Of a stretch of DNA of 5,179 bases, positions 1 through 5,179 are shown one piece after another; within the stretch, counting starts at the first letter, position 1, and the number at the start of each line of letters is the position of its first letter. This stretch comes from Noviherbaspirillum sp. (GTDB taxonomy: Bacteria > Pseudomonadota > Gammaproteobacteria > Burkholderiales > Burkholderiaceae): the NCBI GenBank assembly GCA_028292785.1, contig JAQGLQ010000200.1:1-5179 (forward strand), given 5' to 3'. A program made the translations under genes and the position numbers. The notes beneath the pieces were generated by a model. It saw only the letters and a program-made list of their open reading frames with translations, was not told where the DNA came from and made no database searches.

Positions 1-221
1 ACGAGACCGACGAAAAGCTTTCCGAAACCATGATCAAGGCATGGGTTGCGTTCGCCGCCAATGGCGATCCGAACGGCACGGGGCTTCCGCGCTGGCCGGC
101 CTACGACGCGGCTGCCGACGATTACCTGGAGTTCGGCGACACGATACGGAGCGGCGCCCGCTGGCGCGGCCGGCAACTCGATTTCCTCGAGCGCTTTTTC
201 GGCACCGACGATCAGGACTGA
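1..221 (+). CDS. Carboxylesterase (type B, alpha/beta hydrolase), C-terminal fragment
   Basis: This is the last 72 residues of a gene that begins before the window; the frame is open from base 3 and ends with TGA at 219-221. The pattern W-V-A-F-A-x-N-G-D-P-N, then L-P-R-W-P-A-Y, then a Y-L-E-F-G-D segment, is the characteristic C-terminal end of type-B carboxylesterases (pnbA-like family), where it follows the catalytic His region. The nucleophilic Ser, Glu/Asp and His lie upstream and cannot be checked. The family hydrolyses carboxylic esters; substrate and cellular location are unknown because the N-terminus is missing. The gene is followed after 57 bp by the molybdenum hydroxylase genes on the same strand with no evident terminator, so it may share their operon. 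The family call is fairly sure from the C-terminal motif; the function is inferred. Confidence 0.8.
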   Translation, partial: ETDEKLSETMIKAWVAFAANGDPNGTGLPRWPAYDAAADDYLEFGDTIRSGARWRGRQLDFLERFFGTDDQD

Positions 222-284
222 AGCGGGCGGCCGCACCGCGCGATTCGGCTTTGCAGCACCTACGTAGAAGAGAGGTAAATGCCC
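222..284 (+). other. Short intergenic gap before the Fe-S subunit gene
   Basis: This short gap separates the esterase stop from the Fe-S subunit start. It holds a GC-rich stretch with a chance 8-bp palindrome (227-234), a TACGTA palindrome (261-266) and the purine-rich ribosome binding site of the next gene. No clear sigma-70 promoter or hairpin with a T-run is visible, which favours read-through from the esterase gene. Confidence 0.4.
268..275 (+). promoter_or_regulatory. Ribosome binding site of the Fe-S subunit gene
   Basis: The purine run AAGAGAGG is the only Shine-Dalgarno-like sequence here. Its AGAGG end lies 9 nt before the ATG at 285 but only 3 nt before the in-frame ATG at 279. Spacing therefore favours 285, although 279 cannot be excluded. 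Confidence 0.5.
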
Positions 285-764
285 ATGTCTTCCATGAAAT
301 TGACAGTGAACGGCAGGCAGCGCGCGGTTCCGGATGTCCCGGCGGAGACGCCGCTGCTGTACGTGTTGCGCAACGAGCTGCAACTCAAGGGTCCGAAGTT
401 CGGCTGCGGGCTGTCGCAGTGCGGCGCCTGCACGGTCCAGGTCAACGGCGAGGCGGTGCGCTCCTGCGTCACGCCGGTGTCGGCCGTGGCCGGCAAGAAG
501 GTCGTCACGCTCGAAGGACTGGGCACGCCGGCGAAGCCGGGCCGGCTGCAGCAGGCCTTCATCGACGAGCAGGCGGTGCAGTGCGGCTACTGCATCAACG
601 GCATGATCATGCAGGCCGATGCGCTGCTGCGCAAGAACCCGAATCCGAGCGATGCCCAGATTCGCGAAGCGCTGGCTGGAAACCTCTGCCGCTGCGGCAC
701 CCATGTGCGCATACTGCGCGCCGTCAAGCGCGCCGCCGGCCAACAGAAAGGGAGCACCGTATGA
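285..764 (+). CDS. Molybdenum hydroxylase small subunit, two [2Fe-2S] clusters (IorA/NicA/CoxS type)
   Basis: The product is the electron-transfer subunit of a xanthine dehydrogenase-family enzyme. It carries electrons from the molybdenum site of its partner through two [2Fe-2S] clusters. From the ATG at 285 it has 159 residues, normal for the family (about 150-170). A plant-ferredoxin-like domain covers roughly residues 4-75, with cluster ligands C41, C46, C49 and C61 (C-G-L-S-Q-C-G-A-C pattern). The helical [2Fe-2S]-binding domain follows, with C100, C103 (Q-C-G-Y-C) and C135, C137 (C-R-C-G). The Gln before C100 is the residue that usually contacts the pterin cofactor in this family. There is no signal peptide; family precedent suggests export by riding with the Tat-targeted large subunit. 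The stop overlaps the next gene's start by 4 bp (ATGA), indicating translational coupling. Alternative starts are the ATGs at 279 and 294. Substrate-specific names such as IorA or NicA cannot be assigned. Confidence 0.93.
   Translation: MSSMKLTVNGRQRAVPDVPAETPLLYVLRNELQLKGPKFGCGLSQCGACTVQVNGEAVRSCVTPVSAVAGKKVVTLEGLGTPAKPGRLQQAFIDEQAVQCGYCINGMIMQADALLRKNPNPSDAQIREALAGNLCRCGTHVRILRAVKRAAGQQKGSTV
750..754 (+). promoter_or_regulatory. Ribosome binding site of the molybdopterin subunit gene
   Basis: GGGAG, preceded by AAA, lies inside the end of the Fe-S subunit gene and 6 nt before the ATG at 761. It fixes the start of the large subunit, which also gives the proper distance to the twin-arginine motif. 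The open frame continues far upstream of 761, but that part resembles no protein. Confidence 0.7.
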
Positions 765-3037
765 AGACCATGCACACCAACGCAACAGGCGGTCAGCTTG
801 GCAGTGCCGGGCGGCGCACCTTCCTGAAAGGCACCGGCGCGCTCGTCGTCGCCTTCCACCTGCCGCTGGCGGCATCGCGCACGGCGCAGGCGGCCGGGCT
901 GTCGCCGTCGGTTCCGCTCAATGCGGTGGACTCGTGGCTGCGGATAGACGGATCCGGGAAGGTGACACTGTTGTCGGGCAAGGTCGAACTCGGGACCGGC
1001 ATCATGACGGCCTATGCGCAGATCGTCGCCGAGGAACTCGACGTGCCGCTGAAAAGCGTCACGGTAATCCAGGGCGATACCGCGCAGACGCCCGACCAGG
1101 GCGTGACCTCGGCGAGCCGGTCAATCTCGGTGGGCGGGCCGCAGGTGCGGCGGGCCGCCGCCGAGGCGCGCCAGGCCCTGCTCGGGATGGCTGCCGAGCG
1201 TTTCGGTGTTCCGGCCTCGGAACTGACGGTCAGCCAAGGCATCGTCTCGCATGGCGCGTCGCGGGTAAGCTATGCGAAGCTGATCGGCGACCAGCGCTTC
1301 GAACGCACCATCAACGAGAAGGTCGTCCTGAAGAAGCCGGCCGACTACAAGGTGGTCGGCACCTCGGCGCGCCGGGTCGACATTCCGGGCAAGGTCACGG
1401 CGGACTTCACCTACATACAGGATGTGCGCGTGCCGGGCATGCTGCACGCGCGAGTGATCCGGCCGGCCGCCATCGGCGCGACGCTGGTCAATGCCGGCAC
1501 GCTGCCGAACCGGCCCAAGGTCAGCATCGTGTCGAAGAAGAACTTCCTCGCTGTGGTCGCTCCCACCGAATGGGAAGCGGTGCAGGCGGCACGCGAACTC
1601 AAGCCCGAATGGTCGGGCGGCGGCGGCCTGCCGCCGGCGGCGAAGCTGCCCGACACCATGCGCGCCATGAAAAGCTTCGACATCGAGACCAAGCGTGTAG
1701 GCGATGTCGAGGCGGGACTTCAGCGCGCAACCAAGACGCTGAGCGCCACCTATACCTGGCCGTTCCAGTCGCACGGTTCGATCGGACCTTCGTGCGCGGT
1801 GGCCGACGTGCGGCGCGACGGCACCACGACGGTCTGGTCGAACACGCAGGACGTGTACATGCAGCGCGAAGCGGTGGCCCGCCTGCTCGGCTCCGCCAGG
1901 GAAAACGTGCGCATCATCTTCGTCGAGGGTTCCGGCTGCTACGGCCACAACGGCTCCGACGATGCAATCGGCGACGCGGCGCTGTTGTCGCAGGAAGTCG
2001 GCGCACCGGTGCGGGTGCAATGGATGCGCCATGATGAATTCGGCTGGGCGGCGCGCGGTGCGCCCTATATGGTCGACGTGAAAGGCGGCATCAACGACAG
2101 CGGCGAAGTGACCGCATGGGAGCTTCAGCCCTGGGCCATGACGCACAGCGCGCGCTACCGGCACTACGGCAACCGGGTGTCGGGCTATCTGCTGGCAACT
2201 CAGCTCAGCGGCGGCAAGGTGGACGTGCCCCTGGTGGCCGAAAAGGGGAAACTCATCAACACCGGCGCCAGCGGGGCGGACCGGCAGATTTACAAGGTGG
2301 CCAATGAACGCATTCTCGTGCATGGATTACAGACCGACGAGCCGCATCCGCTGAGGCCGACGGAATTCCGCTCGGTGGCAGGGCTCGGCAGCTTTTTCGC
2401 CAGCGAGAGTTTCTTCGACGAGCTTGCCCACGGCGCGGGCAAGGACCCGCTGCAGTTCCGTCTGGCCCACCTGACGGACAAGCGCGGGATAGAGGTGCTC
2501 AATGCCGTCGCCAAGCTCTCGAAGTGGGAATCGCGCGCCTCGCCGAATCCCGCCGCCAAGGGTCAGACCATGCGCACCGGCCGCGGCGTGTCCTTCTATG
2601 CGGCCAAGGACACCTATGTCGCGCTGGTGGCCGAAGTCGAGGTCGATACCGCCAGTGGCAAGGTACGCGTGACGCGCGTCAACGTCGCCCACGACTGCGG
2701 CTTGATCATCAATCCCGACGGCCTGAAGAACCAGATCGAAGGCAACGCGGTGCAGGCGGTCAGCCGCTCGCTGATGGAAGCGGTGAACTGGGACGAATCG
2801 CGCGTCACCAGCCTCGACTGGCAGTCCTATCCGATCCTGCGTTTCCCCGACGTGCCGGATGTGCAGGTCACCCTGATCAGCCGGCCCGACAGCCCGGCGG
2901 GCGGGGCCGGTGAAGCGACCACCTATCCGATGGCCGGCGCGGTGGGCAACGCGGTGTTCGACGCGATCGGGGTGCGGGTGCGGCAGGGGCCGTTCACGCC
3001 GGAGCATGTGAAGGCGGCGCTGTCGGCGAGCGCGTGA
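761..3037 (+). CDS. Molybdopterin-binding large subunit of a Tat-exported molybdenum hydroxylase (IorB/NicB-like)
   Basis: This 758-residue protein is the catalytic subunit of a xanthine dehydrogenase-family enzyme (COG1529 type). Such enzymes use water to hydroxylate N-heteroaromatic rings or oxidise aldehydes. A Tat signal is clear: G-R-R-T-F-L-K at residues 17-23, a hydrophobic stretch, and a likely A-Q-A cleavage site near residue 44. Residues about 55-175 are a cofactor-binding module (E-L-G-T-G-I, G-D-T-A-Q-T-P-D-Q-G) that in classical xanthine dehydrogenases lies toward the C-terminus; this rearrangement is typical of IorB-like proteins. The a/b hammerhead domain is at about 207-285. 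H338-GSIGPSCAVAD and V388-EGSGCYGHNGSDD are hallmarks shared with the NicB-like branch. The catalytic base is E718 in G-G-A-G-E-A-T. No cytochrome c motif (CxxCH) is present, unlike NicB itself, so the electron acceptor must be encoded elsewhere. The gene ends in tandem stops TGA TAA. Its partner is the upstream Fe-S subunit. No FAD subunit or XdhC-type maturation gene is in the window. Substrate is unknown. Confidence 0.92.
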   Translation: MKTMHTNATGGQLGSAGRRTFLKGTGALVVAFHLPLAASRTAQAAGLSPSVPLNAVDSWLRIDGSGKVTLLSGKVELGTGIMTAYAQIVAEELDVPLKSVTVIQGDTAQTPDQGVTSASRSISVGGPQVRRAAAEARQALLGMAAERFGVPASELTVSQGIVSHGASRVSYAKLIGDQRFERTINEKVVLKKPADYKVVGTSARRVDIPGKVTADFTYIQDVRVPGMLHARVIRPAAIGATLVNAGTLPNRPKVSIVSKKNFLAVVAPTEWEAVQAARELKPEWSGGGGLPPAAKLPDTMRAMKSFDIETKRVGDVEAGLQRATKTLSATYTWPFQSHGSIGPSCAVADVRRDGTTTVWSNTQDVYMQREAVARLLGSARENVRIIFVEGSGCYGHNGSDDAIGDAALLSQEVGAPVRVQWMRHDEFGWAARGAPYMVDVKGGINDSGEVTAWELQPWAMTHSARYRHYGNRVSGYLLATQLSGGKVDVPLVAEKGKLINTGASGADRQIYKVANERILVHGLQTDEPHPLRPTEFRSVAGLGSFFASESFFDELAHGAGKDPLQFRLAHLTDKRGIEVLNAVAKLSKWESRASPNPAAKGQTMRTGRGVSFYAAKDTYVALVAEVEVDTASGKVRVTRVNVAHDCGLIINPDGLKNQIEGNAVQAVSRSLMEAVNWDESRVTSLDWQSYPILRFPDVPDVQVTLISRPDSPAGGAGEATTYPMAGAVGNAVFDAIGVRVRQGPFTPEHVKAALSASA

Positions 3038-3070
3038 TAATGCGGGCTGCGATTCACACCCGCACGCTCG
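3027..3070. terminator. Imperfect inverted repeat at the convergent gene junction, possible bidirectional terminator
   Basis: The outer arms CGAGCG (3027-3032) and CGCTCG (3065-3070) and the inner arms TGCGGG (3041-3046) and CCCGCA (3059-3064) are perfect complements. The right arms are contiguous, while the left arms are separated by 8 nt holding the end of the large-subunit gene and its tandem stops. The loop is 12 nt. The structure covers the 3' ends of both convergent genes. There is no T-run on either strand, so it is not a standard intrinsic terminator. It could slow transcription, protect mRNA ends, or be a chance product of high GC. Confidence 0.25.
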
Positions 3071-4043
3071 ACAGCACCTCCGGCGCGAACATCTCCTCCA
3101 CCTCGACCTTGCGATGGCAGACGCCCTGCTCGAAGGCGTAGCGGGTGAATGCCTCGAGCGTCGCGCGGTTGGCTTCGACGCCGTAGGGCCAGAAGTCGGC
3201 GCCAAGCATTTCGCGCGGCACGGCGGTGTGTTCCGCCATCCACGGCAGCGGGTAGTAGGACGCGGTGCCGTCGAGCATGCGCGCAAGGCTGCGGTTCTTG
3301 GCTTCTTCGAAGGACTTGAACAGGTTCATCGCCAGCCAGCGATGACGTTCATAGATTTCGCGGCGGATGGTGATCACGTTCATGATCGGGTAGATGCCGG
3401 TCTTCTTCCAGTAGGCGAGCTCGACCGCGCGGTAGTTCTCGAACAGGCGGCGCACCCGGCCGTCGCCCGCGAGAAGGGCGGCGGGAGGACGCGCCGAAAT
3501 CACGGCGTCGAGTTCGCCGGCGAGCAGCATGGCCGACAGCGAGCGGTCGGCGACCACGGTGTAGCGCATGCCGGGCGGCAGATCGAGCCGGACCTTTTCC
3601 TCGCGCCCCGGCTGGTTTACTCCGCCCTGATGCCAGTGGATGGATGAGAGGTCGACGCCGTATTCATGCGTCAGCATGCCGCGCGCATAGATGGACGCGG
3701 TTTGCGCCCATTCCGGCATGCCGATCCGCTTGCCCGCCAATTGTTCCGGCCGCTCGATGCCGCCATCGGCCAGCACATAGATTGACGAATGGCGGAACAT
3801 GCGCGACGGGAAAACCGGGATCGCCACCAGGGAGCGGTCGTCCTGCGAAGCGAGCGATATCACGTTGCCGAAAGAGGTCTTGGAGACATCCCATTCGCGG
3901 TTGCGCACGAAGCGGTAGGTGATTTCCTCGCTCGGCAGGCGCAGCACTGTCAGGTCGGCGCCCTCGACCCGGACGCTGCCGTCGAGCAGGTCGCGGACGT
4001 GGTCGTAATCGCCGACGGCGAGGCTGATCTGAATGTTTCCCAT
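3054..4043 (-). CDS. 4,5-dihydroxyphthalate decarboxylase-like protein (Pht5 family)
   Basis: The 329-residue product matches the layout of 4,5-dihydroxyphthalate decarboxylases, which have the fold of periplasmic solute-binding proteins. In phthalate degradation the enzyme removes CO2 from 4,5-dihydroxyphthalate to give protocatechuate. Recognisable segments are G-D-Y-D-x6-L-D-G (11-22), I-P-V-F-P-S-R-M-F-R-H-S (75-86), G-K-R-I-G-M-P-E (104-111), an R-x-E-K-V-R-L-D-L-P-P segment (147-157), T-G-I-Y-P-I-M-N (215-222) and F-W-P-Y-G-V-E-A-N-R (284-293). The N-terminus has no signal peptide, which supports a cytoplasmic enzyme over a transport protein; many relatives are labelled ABC transporter substrate-binding protein. 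The ATG at 4043 has a weak upstream site, ACGGA, 7 nt away. The gene lies 30 bp after the Rieske oxygenase gene, so the two are very likely cotranscribed. Its true substrate may be another ortho-dihydroxylated aromatic acid; the family call is firm, the reaction less so. Confidence 0.85.
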   Translation of the reverse strand: MGNIQISLAVGDYDHVRDLLDGSVRVEGADLTVLRLPSEEITYRFVRNREWDVSKTSFGNVISLASQDDRSLVAIPVFPSRMFRHSSIYVLADGGIERPEQLAGKRIGMPEWAQTASIYARGMLTHEYGVDLSSIHWHQGGVNQPGREEKVRLDLPPGMRYTVVADRSLSAMLLAGELDAVISARPPAALLAGDGRVRRLFENYRAVELAYWKKTGIYPIMNVITIRREIYERHRWLAMNLFKSFEEAKNRSLARMLDGTASYYPLPWMAEHTAVPREMLGADFWPYGVEANRATLEAFTRYAFEQGVCHRKVEVEEMFAPEVLSSVRV

Positions 4044-4073
4044 AACGTAATCCGTAAACGCTGACGCGAAAGT
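4044..4073 (-). other. 30-bp intergenic spacer within the minus-strand operon
   Basis: Between the oxygenase stop and the decarboxylase start there is a relatively AT-rich spacer holding a weak Shine-Dalgarno-like ACGGA (complement of 4051-4055). No terminator hairpin is visible, consistent with one transcript for both genes. Confidence 0.45.
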
Positions 4074-5179
4074 TTATACCGTGGCGTGTCCAACACCTTC
4101 GCGCGCCTGCAGCGCTTCCCGCGCGCCTTCCTTGAACGATACGTCGGGCGGCAGCACCAGCGAGGCAGAGCGCACGCGATGGGCGGCGGGTTGCGTTCCC
4201 GGCGGCGGCACGCCATCGCGCAGGGCTTCGGCCGCCTTGCGCAAGCGCTGGCGCGCCTTGACGATGGCCCGGTCGGTGGCGACCAGGAATTCCTTCGTGC
4301 GGTCCTGGATCGGCCCCATGCTTTCCTGCACCGATGCATCCTGCATCGCGATGCCTTCGACGCCGCTGAACAAGTGCCCGGCTTTCTGCGCCGCGCGGTC
4401 CATCAGATAGTCGTTGTCCTTGTTGCGCACGGGGATGAAGGTGCCGGGGATCAGCTTGGTATGCACGCTATAGCCATCCCTCATGGCGCTGAACTCTTCT
4501 TCGGTCAGCTCGCGCATCGGATGGTAGTCGTAGCTCCACGCCCAACAGTTCTCGTCGTCGAGCGGCACCCAGAAATGGCCGTGGACCGGATGGTCGGCGC
4601 GCGGCGGAATGGTGGTGAAGCAGGGCATCACCCATTGCGTAATGCGCCAGTAATAATTGCCATTCTCGGCGTTGCGGCGCACGCCGATCAACAGGCCGCC
4701 ATCGGATTCCACGACTTCCGATTTGACCTGGAAATCCTGCAGGTTGTACTTCATGCTCTTGGCGGCGTGGACCCGCAGCGGATCTCTCTCGAAAGCGCCG
4801 CGATGCAGGAAGGAGGTATGGCTGGAATCGATGCCGCCCTCCATGGCCTGCAGCCAGTTACATTCCTGCAGGCGCTTGGAGACGAAGCGCTGCTTCGGAC
4901 CGACCATGGCGAACTCGAATTCCGGCAAGGGCGGCTGCAGCTCCGGCGGACCCATGTAGGTCCACAGCACGCCGCCGCGTTCGACCAGCGGATACGCGGT
5001 CAGTTTGATCTTTTCGGCATAGCCGCTTTCGACGGGTTCGGACGGCACCTCGACGCACTGGCCGGTGACGTCATATTTCCAGCCATGGTACGGGCAGCGC
5101 AGGCCGTCCTGTTCATTGCGGCCGAACCAGAGCGACACGCCGCGGTGCGCGCAGAACTCGTCGATCAGGCCGAGCTTGC
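4074..5179 (-). CDS. Rieske ring-hydroxylating oxygenase alpha subunit, phthalate 4,5-dioxygenase family (partial, N-terminus outside window)
   Basis: The visible 367 residues cover nearly all of a Rieske non-haem iron oxygenase; family members are about 400-450 residues, so some tens of N-terminal residues lie beyond the right edge. The enzyme adds oxygen to an aromatic ring, or demethylates in some relatives, using electrons from a separate reductase. The Rieske cluster ligands are intact: C9-A-H11 and C28-P-Y-H31, spaced by 16 residues (visible numbering). The catalytic site motif N-W-L-Q-A-M-E-G-G-I-D-S-S-H-T-S-F-L-H gives bridging D117 and iron ligands H120 and H125; the third ligand is probably D280 in the M-Q-D-A-S-V-Q-E-S-M-G segment, a hallmark of the phthalate dioxygenase group. 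A GTG at 5138 falls within the Rieske motif and cannot be the start. The protein is a soluble cytoplasmic type with no membrane segment. It lies upstream of, and probably cotranscribed with, the decarboxylase-like gene. Substrate could be phthalate or another aromatic acid; no reductase gene is seen. Confidence 0.9.
   Translation of the reverse strand, partial: KLGLIDEFCAHRGVSLWFGRNEQDGLRCPYHGWKYDVTGQCVEVPSEPVESGYAEKIKLTAYPLVERGGVLWTYMGPPELQPPLPEFEFAMVGPKQRFVSKRLQECNWLQAMEGGIDSSHTSFLHRGAFERDPLRVHAAKSMKYNLQDFQVKSEVVESDGGLLIGVRRNAENGNYYWRITQWVMPCFTTIPPRADHPVHGHFWVPLDDENCWAWSYDYHPMRELTEEEFSAMRDGYSVHTKLIPGTFIPVRNKDNDYLMDRAAQKAGHLFSGVEGIAMQDASVQESMGPIQDRTKEFLVATDRAIVKARQRLRKAAEALRDGVPPPGTQPAAHRVRSASLVLPPDVSFKEGAREALQAREGVGHATV

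Noticed and set aside
227..234. The palindrome GCGGCCGC in the esterase/Fe-S gap.
   Set aside because: An 8-bp GC-only palindrome is expected by chance in such DNA and has no flanking T-run or operator-like context.
41..760. The frame of the molybdopterin subunit remains open upstream for about 720 bases.
   Set aside because: It overlaps the esterase end and the whole Fe-S subunit, its translation is Arg/Ala-rich with no family motif, and the RBS plus Tat signal fix the start at 761.
1611..1640. A GC-rich inverted repeat of GGC/GCC triplets.
   Set aside because: It encodes a Gly-Gly-Gly-Gly-Leu-Pro-Pro stretch of the large subunit; synonymous GC-rich codons explain the symmetry.
619..2034. 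A 471-residue plus-strand open frame across the two hydroxylase subunit genes.
   Set aside because: An Arg-rich out-of-frame reading of two well-supported genes.
1121..2323. A 400-residue minus-strand open frame inside the molybdopterin subunit gene.
   Set aside because: It is the antisense shadow of a clear coding gene in high-GC DNA; the translation is His/Arg/Ala-rich and resembles no known family.
2327..3286. A 319-residue minus-strand open frame bridging the two convergent genes.
   Set aside because: It overlaps the large subunit in antisense and the decarboxylase gene in another frame; both of those have strong family motifs and this frame has none.
4333..4350. Palindromic GATGCATC and the nearby repeats of GCATC.
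   Set aside because: They lie within the conserved M-Q-D-A-S-V-Q segment of the oxygenase and are explained by codon content.

Overview
The window is a high-GC, densely coding bacterial segment with third-position G/C bias. Gene content and protein style fit a proteobacterium, most likely a betaproteobacterium of the Burkholderiales type that degrades aromatic compounds. That placement is inferred from gene families and composition only; there is no rRNA or other marker in the window. No tRNA, rRNA, CRISPR array, insertion sequence or phage gene was found.

Layout. Two transcription units converge near position 3045. On the plus strand: the 3' end of a type-B carboxylesterase gene (1-221), then a small [2Fe-2S] subunit (about 285-764) and a Tat-exported molybdopterin large subunit (761-3037). 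The last two overlap by 4 bp and form a two-subunit molybdenum hydroxylase of the IorAB/NicAB (isoquinoline/nicotinate dehydrogenase) type. On the minus strand, read right to left: a Rieske non-haem iron ring-hydroxylating oxygenase alpha subunit of the phthalate 4,5-dioxygenase family (5179-4074, start outside the window), then 30 bp later a 4,5-dihydroxyphthalate decarboxylase-like protein (4043-3054). The two units are separated by only 16 bp, and an imperfect inverted repeat spans that junction.

How the genes may work together. The minus-strand pair resembles the first and third steps of phthalate 4,5-degradation (ring dioxygenation and decarboxylation). The dihydrodiol dehydrogenase and the oxygenase reductase are not in the window. 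The plus-strand enzymes could prepare a substrate: the esterase would release a carboxylic acid or alcohol, and the molybdenum enzyme would hydroxylate an N-heteroaromatic ring or oxidise an aldehyde at the periplasmic face, passing electrons to a cytochrome not encoded here. A shared pathway is inferred from proximity. No substrate can be assigned from sequence alone, and the enzyme combination (molybdenum hydroxylase, Rieske oxygenase and DHP-type decarboxylase) is the most interesting aspect of the window. Each family is individually well known.
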